A DNA stretch of 64,000 nt from Caecibacteroides pullorum (lineage in GTDB: Bacteria; Bacteroidota; Bacteroidia; Bacteroidales; Bacteroidaceae). This document shows positions 17,459 to 26,355 of the stretch, one piece after another. The notes under the pieces are model-generated. The model worked only from the letters and a program-made list of their open reading frames with translations, searched no databases and was not told where the DNA came from. The stretch is from positions 399,202-463,201 of the forward strand of contig NZ_JAAZTS010000001.1 of assembly GCF_019239235.1 (NCBI RefSeq), read 5' to 3'. A program made the position numbers and the translations under genes. Positions within the stretch are counted from its first letter, which is position 1. Each line of letters begins with the position of its first letter.

Positions 17459-18013
17459 TCAGATATTTCCGATGGAGAAGTATTCGGGGTGTTTACCTTT
17501 GAAGTTCTTGAAATAGAGCTTTATCTCGTGCATGTCTTTTTCGATGTCACCCGATGGGACGATGGTACGGGTACAAGAGATGGTCTTCGACGGATAGTCT
17601 ATTCCGAAGAGCATGATGGGGACTTGTGCTTTCAGGGCAATGTAATAGAATCCTTTTTTCCACTCCGGATTAGCTTTGCGTGTACCCTCAGGTGTGATGG
17701 CCAGGTTGAACTGACGGACGGAGGCGAAGCGTTCGGCCATTTGGTCGACCAGCGAATTTTTCTTACTACGGTTGACAGGGATGCCTCCCATGGCTTTGAA
17801 CACCAGGCTGAGCGGGAAGAAGAACCATTCCTTTTTCATCATAAAGTGAGCGTCACGCCCCAGCGATCCGTAGAAGAGCTTGCCGATGAGCAAGTCCCAG
17901 TTGGAAGTATGGGGGGCGGCGCAAAGAACGCACTTGTCATGGAAAGGAACCGTGACGTTCGTCTTCCAGCCCAGCAGACGGTGATAGATAAAGCGGCAGA
18001 ATTGTTGTTTCAT
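17459..18013 (-). CDS. 1-acyl-sn-glycerol-3-phosphate acyltransferase family protein
   Basis: This 184-residue protein contains the acyltransferase HxxxxD motif as HTSNWD (about residues 35-40) and the substrate motif ITPEGTR (about residues 107-113). It is short and soluble-like compared with PlsC, as in the Bacteroides-type acyltransferases. It probably transfers an acyl chain onto a lysophospholipid or lysolipid. It follows the 89-residue protein by 15 bases and precedes the omega-amidase gene by 20. Confidence 0.88.
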   Translation of the reverse strand: MKQQFCRFIYHRLLGWKTNVTVPFHDKCVLCAAPHTSNWDLLIGKLFYGSLGRDAHFMMKKEWFFFPLSLVFKAMGGIPVNRSKKNSLVDQMAERFASVRQFNLAITPEGTRKANPEWKKGFYYIALKAQVPIMLFGIDYPSKTISCTRTIVPSGDIEKDMHEIKLYFKNFKGKHPEYFSIGNI

Positions 18014-18028
18014 TCTTTCTCTGTCGGC

Positions 18029-18298
18029 TTACTTCAGTTGGCCCATGCGATCAATGATCTCGTTTACTTTGGCGTTGAAGTCAGAACGGAACTTCTTGTA
18101 GAAGCCCTTTACATTGCCAGGCTCGGTGTGGCTGATTCGGCTCAGGAATTCGTCTTGCATGGTCAGGATGTCACCCATCAGGGCGTCGGCCTTCTGAGGG
18201 TCGGTACCTGGAACGTAGAGTTTGTTGACCAGACACTCGGTGAAGAGTTCACCTGCGATATAGTTCACGCTTTTCTTCAATGCTTTTCTACTTGCCAT
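18029..18298 (-). CDS. Conserved small helical protein of unknown function
   Basis: This 89-residue protein begins MASRKALKKSVNYIAGELF and is predicted mostly helical and charged; no family was recognised. The open frame continues upstream to 18499, but that part lies in a repeat-rich region and the ATG at 18298 gives a plausible start. It heads the minus-strand run that continues with the acyltransferase gene. Confidence 0.7.
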   Translation of the reverse strand: MASRKALKKSVNYIAGELFTECLVNKLYVPGTDPQKADALMGDILTMQDEFLSRISHTEPGNVKGFYKKFRSDFNAKVNEIIDRMGQLK

Positions 18299-18374
18299 AA
18301 TCTTTCGTTTTAAAGTTAGATTTTCGGGATAAAGATAGTGCTTTTCTTTTTGATAAGGCAAGCGGCAGATGTTT

Positions 18375-18505
18375 TTTTCTGCTTCCTTGTAGAAAAAGCA
18401 TTGTTTTCTTCTTGGGAAAAGGCCGTGTTGTCCAAGGCAAAGCATTGCTTTTTGCCGATAGACAGGGAGAGTCTTTTTTCTCCAGTTACGAAAAAACATT
18501 TTCCC
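18375..18505. repeat. Degenerate array of 22-23 bp palindromic units (AAAGCATTGCTTT type)
   Basis: The perfect palindrome AAAGCA-T-TGCTTT is at 18439-18451. Degenerate neighbours at about 18394-18410 (AAAGCATTGTTTTC) and at about 18455-18505 follow a rough 22-23 base rhythm. The same 13-base palindrome is at 38177 and 52908. The array lies in the divergent gap between the 89-residue protein and the lysozyme gene. Confidence 0.65.
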
Positions 18506-18529
18506 AGTTGTTCAAAAAGAAATCTCCAG

Positions 18530-18561
18530 TTGACGGATTTTTCGGAAAACTACTAACTTTG
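18530..18561 (+). promoter_or_regulatory. Promoter of the GH25 lysozyme gene
   Basis: TTG at 18530-18532, 21 bases, then TAACTTTG at 18554-18561. The predicted leader is about 17 nt. This position shows that the ATG at 18583, not the earlier in-frame codons, is the start. Confidence 0.75.
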
Positions 18562-18582
18562 CACGCGATTAGAACGAGACGT

Positions 18583-19467
18583 ATGACTGAACCTTCTATT
18601 TCCAGAAAAAAGAAGAACGCCGACTATGCAAAAAAGCCTGTACGACGCCGCACGGCTGCTTCGCATGGAAAGTCTGCCAAGACCAAACGGCAGGCAGAGG
18701 AGCGCACTATGCCCGTATGGGTACGCAATGTGCTGGCTCTTTGCATCATCGTGGTCTTCTCGGCAAGTTTCTACTGGTTTTTCATCCGTCCCTATGCTTA
18801 TCGCTGGAAGCCTTGCTACGGGTTGAAGGGTTATGGCGTGTGCATGCCTTGCGATTTCGAAGTACATGGCGTGGACATGTCGCATTATCAAGGGCATATT
18901 GACTGGCCTCGCCTGGCGGAGCATCGGGCTGGGGAGTTTCCTATCCGTTTCATTTTCATGAAAGCTACTGAGGGCGGCGACCATCAGGACGACACGTTTC
19001 GTCAGAACTTTGATTCGGCTAAGACCTATCGTTTCATTCGCGGGGCCTATCATTATTTCCTTCCGCGTACCGACGCGTTGAAGCAGGCTGACTTCTTTAT
19101 TCGCACAGTGCCGCTGACGGCAGGCGATTTGCCTCCTGTGCTCGATGTGGAAACAACGGGCAAGAAGGACAAGGCCGAACTACAGGCTTGTGTCAAGACG
19201 TGGCTCGATCGTGTTGAGGCTCACTATGGCGTGAAGCCCATCCTTTATACCTCTTATAAGTTTAAGATGCGCTATCTGGATAGCCCTGTTTTCGATGCTT
19301 ATCCCTATTGGATAGCTCACTACTATGTAGACTCCGTACGCTACCAGGGACCGTGGCATTTTTGGCAGCATACGGATGTGGGTACTGTACCTGGCATTGA
19401 GAAAGAGGTGGACCTGAACGTGTTCAACGGCACGTCGGCCCAACTCGATTCGCTTCTACTTAAATAA
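18583..19467 (+). CDS. Glycoside hydrolase family 25 (lysozyme-like) protein
   Basis: This 294-residue protein has a basic cytoplasmic tail, one membrane helix (about residues 48-68) and a GH25 barrel. The GH25 landmarks are GVDMSHYQGHIDW, FIFMKATEG, GAYHYFLP, the catalytic VLDVET and a closing DLNVFNGT. It should cleave the peptidoglycan glycan chain at the outer face of the inner membrane. The 3' end overlaps the convergent prmA gene by 12 bases. Confidence 0.92.
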   Translation: MTEPSISRKKKNADYAKKPVRRRTAASHGKSAKTKRQAEERTMPVWVRNVLALCIIVVFSASFYWFFIRPYAYRWKPCYGLKGYGVCMPCDFEVHGVDMSHYQGHIDWPRLAEHRAGEFPIRFIFMKATEGGDHQDDTFRQNFDSAKTYRFIRGAYHYFLPRTDALKQADFFIRTVPLTAGDLPPVLDVETTGKKDKAELQACVKTWLDRVEAHYGVKPILYTSYKFKMRYLDSPVFDAYPYWIAHYYVDSVRYQGPWHFWQHTDVGTVPGIEKEVDLNVFNGTSAQLDSLLLK

Positions 19468-20304
19468 TTGGAACTTAACCGCTGCCCAGCGGTTTTTCTC
19501 CCTGTACTCCATGAACGTCATGCCCAAGCTTTCGGCTTCAGAGCGGATGGCGGCGATGTCGTCGGTATAGAAACCACTCATCAGGAGGGTAGCGCCAGGG
19601 TTCATGCGGGCAATGTAATACTTCATGTCGGCCAGCAGGATGTTACGATTGATGTTGGCTATCACTACGTCGAAGGGTCCTTTGTCGACCAGCGACGAAG
19701 CGTCACCTTGATAGACATCGATACCGTCCAGATGGTTCAGCTCAATGTTCTCCAGCGAGTTGCGTACGCACCAGTCATCGATGTCTACAGCCGTACAATG
19801 GTTAGCGCCGCGCATGCGTGCCAAGATAGCTAGGATGGACGTACCGCATCCCATGTCGAGTACCGATTTGCCTTGCAGGTCGCTGTCCAGCAGTTCACCG
19901 ATGATGAGGCTCGTTGTCTCGTGATGACCTGTGCCGAAGGCCATTTGGGGATTGATGACGATATCGTAGGGCACCTGTGGTATGTCGTGGTGGAAGGTGC
20001 TGTGGACGACGCAACGGTCACCTATCACGATGGGTTGAAAAAAATTCTTCTCCCATTCTTCATTCCAATCCTTGTCTTCGGCTTCTACGTAGCTATAGGT
20101 AATGGTTGTATCAGGCAGAGGGAAGGCGGCCATGGTCTGTCGTACCGTATCTTCGTCATACAGATCTTTCTGAATATAGGCGGCGATGCCGTCAGCCTGC
20201 TCTACAAAACTTTCGAAACCAGCTTCACCCAAGACGGCGCAGAGCACGTCGTTGACCGTCTCTGTGCAGGGTTGGGTGTGGAAGGTAAATTCTAAATATT
20301 TCAT
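19456..20304 (-). CDS. prmA: Ribosomal protein L11 methyltransferase
   Basis: This 282-residue protein has an N-terminal substrate-recognition domain and a SAM-binding Rossmann domain with VLDMGCGTSILAI. Before it comes the PrmA signature (FGTGHHETT) and later VIANINRNILL. PrmA trimethylates L11 before ribosome assembly. It is slightly shorter than the E. coli enzyme, as usual in Bacteroidetes. It stands alone, with a candidate -7 box about 100 bases upstream, and its tail overlaps the lysozyme gene. Confidence 0.95.
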   Translation of the reverse strand: MKYLEFTFHTQPCTETVNDVLCAVLGEAGFESFVEQADGIAAYIQKDLYDEDTVRQTMAAFPLPDTTITYSYVEAEDKDWNEEWEKNFFQPIVIGDRCVVHSTFHHDIPQVPYDIVINPQMAFGTGHHETTSLIIGELLDSDLQGKSVLDMGCGTSILAILARMRGANHCTAVDIDDWCVRNSLENIELNHLDGIDVYQGDASSLVDKGPFDVVIANINRNILLADMKYYIARMNPGATLLMSGFYTDDIAAIRSEAESLGMTFMEYREKNRWAAVKFQLFK

Positions 20305-20401
20305 TGTTTTAATGGGGTTTTGTTAAAATGCTGGGATCCGATGGCGGCCCGTCGCATAATTTGTTTTATCTTTGAATAAGATTGGCAAAAGCCTCTGTTT
20401 G

Positions 20402-20444
20402 CAAAGATAGGCTGATTTAGGGAAATCCCTATAAAGGGGGGGGG
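20402..20444. promoter_or_regulatory. Divergent control region with a nine-G run
   Basis: The complement of 20402-20409 is TATCTTTG, a possible -7 box for prmA. A run of nine G residues (20436-20444) lies where a -33 box would be expected. For the opposite gene a TATTTTTG box is at 20476-20483, 45 bases before its ATG. None has a clear partner box. Confidence 0.4.
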
Positions 20445-20527
20445 AAAATCTCTGGGAAATTCGAAACTTTGGTCTTATTTTTGTCATACGGAAATCAAGT
20501 GTTTGTAAATTATAAACTGACAGATAT

Positions 20528-21868
20528 ATGAAAAAGATTGTTTTTTTATCACTTTTAGCCCTGTGCCTCCCGTGGACACTCGCGGCACAGAGTGTAGATG
20601 ACGACCTCTATTATGTACCCTCGAAGAAGAAGGCTGAACAGAAGACCGAGAAAGCAGAGGAAGAGACGGTACGAAAAGCTCCTGAGAACGTAATAGTTGT
20701 AGAAACGCAGAAACCTGTTGTCTGTACAAATTCTGGTACTACCACCATTGTGGTAAAGGACAAGAAGGGGAATGTGCGCGATGTGGATGAATATAACCGT
20801 CGTTACAACTCGAAAGAATATGACTTTTCGCAGAATGAGGATACTCTTTATATCGAAGAAAAGGCAGTGCCCGATCCCGACGGTGAATGGGTAAACGGCT
20901 TCGATGGTTCTGAAGACGATTATGAATACGCTATGCGCATCATTCGTTTCCGCAATCCGCGCTATGCCATCAGCATCAGTAGTCCGTTGTATTGGGATGT
21001 AGTCTATGGATTGAATTCGTGGGATTGGAACGTTTATACTGACGGACTGTATGCCTATGCTTTCCCGACGTTCACCAACCGTCTGTGGTGGGACTGGCGC
21101 TATAATTCCTACGGATGGGGCTGGGGTTGGCCCTATTATGGATGGAACTGGGGCTGGAGCGGCTGGTATAGCGGTTGGTACGGTGGCTGGTATGCTGGCT
21201 GGGGAGGCTGGTATGGCGGCTGGGGATGGCCCTATTATCACCATCCTCATTACTATCCAGGCTGGCATCATCCGGGACCTGGTTACTGGGCTTCACGCGA
21301 TACATATACTACACGTCGCTCTTATGGCACACGTAGTGTATCTACGACTCGGACAACAACTAATGGAGGCCGTTCTGTCCGTAATGGTTCAGCCACTCGT
21401 ACAACGAGCGGACGACGTGTTACTGGACAACAGGTGAGACGAACTACAGGTTCTTCTACTGGTCGCGTAGTTGGTACACGTGCGACTTCTTCACGTCAAA
21501 ATTCGGGTACTGCCGTACGGACAACTTCGACAGATGCACGCCGTAGTACTTACACACGTCCTAGCAGTACACGGAGCGATTCGTATAGTACTGGCAACCG
21601 TACTTCTATACGACAAAATGGTGTAAGCAATTCTAGTCGTCGTAGCGCCGCTACTTATAATCGTGGAAGTTCTAATCAACCTTCGCGCATCTATCAGTCA
21701 CAATCACGTCGGAACAGTTACGATGACAATTCGCGTAGTTTCAACAACACTACTACCCGTAGCAGCAGCCGGTCGTCTTTCTCAACGGGGGGAAGTACTC
21801 GTTCCTCCGGTAGTTTCGGTACCAGCCGTTCTAGTGGTGGAGGTGGTGGATCAAGCCGCAGAAGATAA
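20528..21868 (+). CDS. Secreted Trp/Gly/Tyr-rich protein with Ser/Thr/Arg-rich tail
   Basis: This 446-residue protein starts with a signal peptide (MKKIVFLSLLALCLPWTLAAQ). It has four parts: a charged segment (20-60), a globular part with EYDFSQNEDTLYIEE and WDVVYGLNSWDW (70-185), an aromatic block of repeated GW and GWY units rich in Trp, Gly and Tyr (about 192-255, then histidine-rich) and a 170-residue tail almost entirely Ser, Thr, Arg, Gly and Asn ending GGGGGSSRRR. No enzyme family was recognised. The make-up suggests an exported surface or envelope protein that could bind glycan or form a matrix. It lies 52 bases before the outer membrane protein gene and is probably co-transcribed. 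Confidence 0.8.
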   Translation: MKKIVFLSLLALCLPWTLAAQSVDDDLYYVPSKKKAEQKTEKAEEETVRKAPENVIVVETQKPVVCTNSGTTTIVVKDKKGNVRDVDEYNRRYNSKEYDFSQNEDTLYIEEKAVPDPDGEWVNGFDGSEDDYEYAMRIIRFRNPRYAISISSPLYWDVVYGLNSWDWNVYTDGLYAYAFPTFTNRLWWDWRYNSYGWGWGWPYYGWNWGWSGWYSGWYGGWYAGWGGWYGGWGWPYYHHPHYYPGWHHPGPGYWASRDTYTTRRSYGTRSVSTTRTTTNGGRSVRNGSATRTTSGRRVTGQQVRRTTGSSTGRVVGTRATSSRQNSGTAVRTTSTDARRSTYTRPSSTRSDSYSTGNRTSIRQNGVSNSSRRSAATYNRGSSNQPSRIYQSQSRRNSYDDNSRSFNNTTTRSSSRSSFSTGGSTRSSGSFGTSRSSGGGGGSSRRR

Positions 21869-21920
21869 CAGTCAGTTGTGGAGAATCTTTTATGGATGCT
21901 AATTTTAAAGAACGAAAGAT

Positions 21921-23657
21921 ATGAAGAAAATAATAATAGGTGTGTCTGTTCTTTTGCTTACTCTGATGCAGACACATGCACAAACGGTATATGATGCGGT
22001 AGATTTTGCTACCAAAGATTTGGACGGTACGGCTCGTTTTGTTGGAATGGGTGGTGCTATGGGAGCTTTGGGTGGTGATATTTCGACGATGGGAACCAAT
22101 CCTGCAGGTATTGGTATCTATCGAAGTAATGATGCTTCGTTATCCTTTAGTTATTCGGCTTTAAGTACAGAGGCAAAGTATTTGGGGAATACATACAATG
22201 CATCGAAGAACCGATGGAATTTCGATAACATCGGAGTTGTGTTTTCTACCAAGATTGGTAATCAAACAACTCTGCGTTATGTGAATTTCGGTTTCAACTA
22301 TCACAAAGCCAATACCTTTAATCGGAATATGTGGATGGCGGGTGATTTACAGGGACATTCCCAATTGTTTCAGATTGCTGGGATGACAGACGGATTGACA
22401 CCAGAGCATTGGAATAGTGGTGCTATTTTCGATAACAATGATATCGGATGGTTGTCGGCATTAGGATGGGAAGGTTATTTAGTAAGTCCAAGTACTTCTT
22501 CTTTACCAGATGATATAGCTGATCAAATTGCAAATAGTCAAGGGAAATTAAATCCTGAAAATTTTGGTTATTATCCTATATTAGGTGAAAATAATCAGCC
22601 GTATTATATTGATAATGTTAGTGGTGAATTAACCTTTAATTCAGTAACAAATGGGCAACCTAATGAAAAAGCCTATGAGAATTATGGCTTTTATACTACG
22701 GTGGCTGGTGACGCGCCTTATCTCCGTGAATACCGTTCTCACGAAAGTGGTGGACTTGACCAATATGACTTTAATGTGGCTTTCAATCTAAACGATCGGG
22801 TTTATTTAGGTCTTACTGTTGGGGCTTATGATTTGGATTACAATAAGTACACTTTGTATAATGAAGATAGTCAGGGGCGTGACGGCGCAGGTTATAAACT
22901 CGAAAGCTATAACAATATCAGCGGCGGTGGTGTTGATTTCAAGTTGGGTGCGATTATTCGTCCGTTCCAATATTCTCCGTTGCGCATTGGTTTAGCTATA
23001 CATACTCCTATCTTTTATAAGCTGACACACACGACATCGGCTGTATTGACTTCAGATTTTGCAGAGGAGGTAATCGATACGCGCAACTACCTGAAAGGCG
23101 GTGACATGAATTTTGAATACCAGCTTAAGACGCCTTGGACTTATAATGTAAGTTTGGGTTATACTGTTGGCAGCAGCCTTGCTTTGGGAGCCGAGTATGA
23201 ATACAAGGATTATTCGAATATAAAATTCCAATATTCCGATGGTATGGATATGCAATGGGAAACGCAGGAATCTAAGAATTGCTTGAAGGGTGTACATACC
23301 CTTCGACTGGGAGCTGAATATAAAGTTATTCCTCAATTCTCTTTGCGTGCAGGTTACAACTTGATGACTTCTCCTTATCAGGACGGTGCTATCAAGGCTT
23401 TGCCGATCAATTCAATAAATACAGATACGGACTTCATGAACCTGAAAGCGCAGAATACCTACACGTTGGGTATCGGTTACCGTGGTTCTATGTTTTATGC
23501 GGATCTTGCTTATAAGTTGAATTCGCAGAAGGCGGACTTCTTCCCGTTTGTTTATTCTGAAGCGGATGGCAACGTGACGAATTATGTCAGCCCTGATGCA
23601 ACAAGCGTGAAGTTCAGTCGTAGCCAGGTATTGTTGACGTTGGGTATGCGTTTTTGA
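21921..23657 (+). CDS. OmpP1/FadL-like outer membrane transport protein
   Basis: This 578-residue protein has a signal peptide ending QTHAQ and the N-terminal signature of the Bacteroides OmpP1/FadL group (DGTARFVGMGGAMGALGGD, then NPAGIGIYRS), followed by alternating beta strands. The final strand ends in phenylalanine (LLTLGMRF), as required for outer membrane insertion. FadL-type barrels move hydrophobic compounds across the outer membrane; the substrate here is unknown. It follows the aromatic-rich secreted protein by 52 bases. Confidence 0.88.
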   Translation: MKKIIIGVSVLLLTLMQTHAQTVYDAVDFATKDLDGTARFVGMGGAMGALGGDISTMGTNPAGIGIYRSNDASLSFSYSALSTEAKYLGNTYNASKNRWNFDNIGVVFSTKIGNQTTLRYVNFGFNYHKANTFNRNMWMAGDLQGHSQLFQIAGMTDGLTPEHWNSGAIFDNNDIGWLSALGWEGYLVSPSTSSLPDDIADQIANSQGKLNPENFGYYPILGENNQPYYIDNVSGELTFNSVTNGQPNEKAYENYGFYTTVAGDAPYLREYRSHESGGLDQYDFNVAFNLNDRVYLGLTVGAYDLDYNKYTLYNEDSQGRDGAGYKLESYNNISGGGVDFKLGAIIRPFQYSPLRIGLAIHTPIFYKLTHTTSAVLTSDFAEEVIDTRNYLKGGDMNFEYQLKTPWTYNVSLGYTVGSSLALGAEYEYKDYSNIKFQYSDGMDMQWETQESKNCLKGVHTLRLGAEYKVIPQFSLRAGYNLMTSPYQDGAIKALPINSINTDTDFMNLKAQNTYTLGIGYRGSMFYADLAYKLNSQKADFFPFVYSEADGNVTNYVSPDATSVKFSRSQVLLTLGMRF

Positions 23658-23705
23658 TTTACGCATAAGCCTGGGATGTTTTGGAAGAACAGGCAGATGT
23701 AATTC

Positions 23706-23780
23706 TTAGGCACGATTTATACAGATTATTATGGAGGTTATTAATTCTCTTCCGTATTGTTTTGTGTAAATCGTGCCTAA
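23706..23780. repeat. Inverted-repeat element, TTAGGCACG family, copy 3
   Basis: The arms TTAGGCACGATTTA (23706-23719) and TAAATCGTGCCTAA (23767-23780) pair perfectly over 14 bases around an A/T-rich loop. As with the other copies it lies between the 3' ends of two converging genes. Confidence 0.82.
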
Positions 23781-23803
23781 AATATATACATCTAGCCTGC
23801 TGT

Positions 23804-24739
23804 TTACCAATACCAGGCGATGCCGAAGGAGTAGGGAGATACGTCAGGACCTTTGTTGCCTTGGAATAGGGTGTTCATGGAGTAACGCAGGTAAACACCA
23901 AGGTTGCCATATCCGGCTTGGAGCAACAGGTTGGTGCCGATGGGGCGTACATACATGCCTTTGCCTACGGTCTGCTTCTTGCTGCCGTTTACATGGCTGA
24001 AGGATTTCACGCCGTGGCGTATCTCAAATTCGGGGCCGAAGTTAAAGAATACGAGGCTTTTGTTCCAACGCTGTTGCCACTCAAGTTGTACGGGGATGCG
24101 GAAGAAGAAGTGGCGCAGGCGGCTGTCGCTGTAGTAGGGAGTGGTGGTTTCACTACCTTCGGGTTGCATCTCCTGTCCGTTCTGGAAGTAGCTGCTTCCG
24201 TTCTGTTTCAATAGGGCGAGGTCGCCGTCGAAGCTGAACGAACGGTAACCCCAGCTCAGGCCGATGTTGATACCCCAGTGCGGGTTTTTCTTGAAGTTGT
24301 GAGAGGCAGCGAGGACATTGAAACCGAATTCCCATGATTGTGACAGATCAAGATGAGCTTTGGAACTGGATCCGAATCCCATGAAGTTGTCTGCCAAGCG
24401 CGAGAATCCTAGGAATACCCCTGAGACATGGGCCTCATATTCATTGTATTTTTTCTTTTTGGGAATAAAAGGCAGAGCGTCGAGGAAGGTTCGGCTGTCG
24501 GCATCTACCTTCTCCAGATAGACTCCTTCAAAGATTTCTACTTCTTTTTGTTCATCGTCCTCTATCTGTTGTTCGTAGAGCCTGATGCGCATGTCTCCCT
24601 TTCCTCTCAGAATGATGATGGAGTCGCCCTGTGTCTCGACGATGGCTTTCTCTCGTTTGGGTTCGGTGGTTTGTTGGGCTTGTGTACAGACGGTGGCCAG
24701 TATCAGGCAGCCGGCTGTGAGGATGGTCTTTGTTTTCAT
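23804..24739 (-). CDS. Outer membrane beta-barrel protein, last gene of the ECF operon
   Basis: This 311-residue protein has a signal peptide (cleavage near TQAQQ), a charged N-terminal part with IIILRGKGDMRIRLYEQ and then barrel-like strands ending in SFGIAWYW with a terminal aromatic residue. No close family name was recognised; it resembles the outer-membrane barrel proteins at the end of Bacteroides sigma-factor operons. It is 47 bases after the 157-residue secreted protein and is probably a target or reporter of the sigma/anti-sigma pair upstream. Confidence 0.8.
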   Translation of the reverse strand: MKTKTILTAGCLILATVCTQAQQTTEPKREKAIVETQGDSIIILRGKGDMRIRLYEQQIEDDEQKEVEIFEGVYLEKVDADSRTFLDALPFIPKKKKYNEYEAHVSGVFLGFSRLADNFMGFGSSSKAHLDLSQSWEFGFNVLAASHNFKKNPHWGINIGLSWGYRSFSFDGDLALLKQNGSSYFQNGQEMQPEGSETTTPYYSDSRLRHFFFRIPVQLEWQQRWNKSLVFFNFGPEFEIRHGVKSFSHVNGSKKQTVGKGMYVRPIGTNLLLQAGYGNLGVYLRYSMNTLFQGNKGPDVSPYSFGIAWYW

Positions 24740-24786
24740 ATCTATATAATGATTAATGATAATTTCTTCATTTTTTGTTTTTCTTT

Positions 24787-25260
24787 TTATTGCTTGTATA
24801 GCATCTCCATCAGTTCGTCCTCATCTAGCGGTCCTTCGATGTAGACTAGGGTGGCCTTGTCTTCCTTGCCGACTTTGTAGAGGATGTAGCGGTTTACTTT
24901 TTTGCCCTTTTGGCTAGTACGGCTCAGGCGATAGTAGGCGCTGCGCAGTTCGCCGCTTTCGTTCACTTCCTGCGTCTTCTGTACCTGATGGGTATCGATG
25001 GCCTGTTTAAGGCATTGAAGGATTTCCTGTTTGTAGGGAGTCACTTGCTCGAATACCAGGCTTTTGTAGGCTGTCATGCGGTAGGAGCGGAGGATGCTTC
25101 CGTTCAGTTCTACGTAAGTCACGTTTTTTTCGTCTTTGTATTTTTCGAATAAGGTGGCTATCTGCAAGCCTTCCTGGGCGTATGTGGTGAGGCTGAAACA
25201 GAGGATCAGCAACACGATGCCGATGAGGCGGCGATATACGATGTTTTCTCTTGTTCTCAT
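24787..25260 (-). CDS. Secreted protein of unknown function in the ECF operon
   Basis: This 157-residue protein has an N-terminal signal/anchor helix (RLIGIVLLILCFSLTTYA) and a periplasmic part rich in Lys/Glu with repeated YxLxR-like strands. No family was recognised. It lies 6 bases after the anti-sigma-like gene and 47 before the barrel gene, which indicates one transcript and a shared envelope function. Confidence 0.75.
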   Translation of the reverse strand: MRTRENIVYRRLIGIVLLILCFSLTTYAQEGLQIATLFEKYKDEKNVTYVELNGSILRSYRMTAYKSLVFEQVTPYKQEILQCLKQAIDTHQVQKTQEVNESGELRSAYYRLSRTSQKGKKVNRYILYKVGKEDKATLVYIEGPLDEDELMEMLYKQ

Positions 25261-25266
25261 GATGTT

Positions 25267-25728
25267 TTAGGGTAATATGTTTGGTAAGATGATGTTTTCT
25301 TTCAGTTCTTCGTCAGTGAAGCCTACGTTCTGCAGGGCTTCCAATGCCTTGGCCTGTACCAATTTCGGGTCGTCGTAATAGTGTCCGTCGATGATGGCAT
25401 AGCTAGTATGATTGGTTGTGATGTGGGGCAGTAGGCCGGCGATGCCGATACAGAGTAGCAGAGTGGCGGCAATGCCTGTGGTCAGATAGTACAGACGGTA
25501 CAAGCGGGTAGGCTTCGAGGTTGCTTCCGGTTGCTTGGGCGGAGTGGTCTCTTCTTTCTGCGTTTGTTGGAAGGCTTCGACTTCCTGGTCGATACAGGCA
25601 AAGAGCGGGCGATACACCTCCAGATGTTCGGGCACCTGGTCCGAGGCGAAGAAGCGGCGCAGTGCGCGTTCTTCCTCGCAGGTAGTCTGTCCGTCGAAAT
25701 ATTTTTCAAGCAGTTCTTCTGTCTTCAT
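25267..25728 (-). CDS. Anti-sigma factor-like membrane protein
   Basis: This 153-residue protein has an N-terminal cytosolic helix bundle (ELLEKYFDGQTTCEEERALRRFF) that resembles the sigma-binding part of Bacteroidetes anti-sigma proteins. One membrane helix follows (about residues 82-103), then a short periplasmic end. Its ATG overlaps the sigma-factor stop in an ATGA arrangement, a common form of translational coupling between sigma and anti-sigma factors. No zinc HxxxCxxC motif is present. Confidence 0.75.
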   Translation of the reverse strand: MKTEELLEKYFDGQTTCEEERALRRFFASDQVPEHLEVYRPLFACIDQEVEAFQQTQKEETTPPKQPEATSKPTRLYRLYYLTTGIAATLLLCIGIAGLLPHITTNHTSYAIIDGHYYDDPKLVQAKALEALQNVGFTDEELKENIILPNILP

Positions 25729-26243
25729 GACTGTTTCCTCCTTTTACGTTCTTGTATGGTTTGCAGGTAAATGTCTCTCACTTTCTTCCGTGCCCTCGAC
25801 AGGTTGCTGCGTATGGCCTCGGCACTGCATCCGGTTATCTGGGCAATCTCTTCGCTCTCGTATTCCTCCACGTCCTTCATCCGCATGATGGTGCGTTGGA
25901 GTGGGGGGGGCGAGTCGATGATAGCCCGTATTAACTTTACTTCATCTTTCAGCTCAAGCAGATGGTCGGGAGTTCTGCCTCCGGCTACAGTTTGTAGCTG
26001 GTCGATGGAGCTGTTATCCCTGTTGCGTCGCCATTGGTCCATGCAGACATTGTGTGTCAGGGTCATGGCGAATGCCTCGATGCTTCGGTACTGGTCCAGC
26101 TCCAGCCGGTTGTTCCACAGCTTGAGCAGTACCTCCTGTACGGCATCTTCGGCATCCTCCGGGCTCTCGGTCAGCTTGCGTGCATAGTTCAGCAGCTTGG
26201 GGCGGAGCGGCAGGACGGATATTTTGAATTCGTTGAGTTCCAT
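25725..26243 (-). CDS. ECF-type RNA polymerase sigma factor
   Basis: This 172-residue protein has sigma region 2 (residues about 10-75, with DAEDAVQEVLLKLW) and region 4 (about 115-165, ending EIAQITGCSAEAIRSNLSRARKKVRD). It lacks regions 1 and 3, as ECF factors do. The linker DSPPPLQRT is coded across a run of eight C residues on the coding strand (eight G at 25903-25910), which could slip. It is the first of a four-gene operon: sigma, anti-sigma, secreted protein and outer membrane barrel. It probably controls envelope functions and may activate itself. Confidence 0.92.
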   Translation of the reverse strand: MELNEFKISVLPLRPKLLNYARKLTESPEDAEDAVQEVLLKLWNNRLELDQYRSIEAFAMTLTHNVCMDQWRRNRDNSSIDQLQTVAGGRTPDHLLELKDEVKLIRAIIDSPPPLQRTIMRMKDVEEYESEEIAQITGCSAEAIRSNLSRARKKVRDIYLQTIQERKRRKQS

Positions 26244-26355
26244 TTACACTTATAGGACGTTTGGGAAGACTAAACGTGACATCAAAGATGAAAAAAATAT
26301 GAGATGTGGCAAAGAAATAAATGTGAGGAGCTTTGGCTTTTCGTTGATAGGTGGT

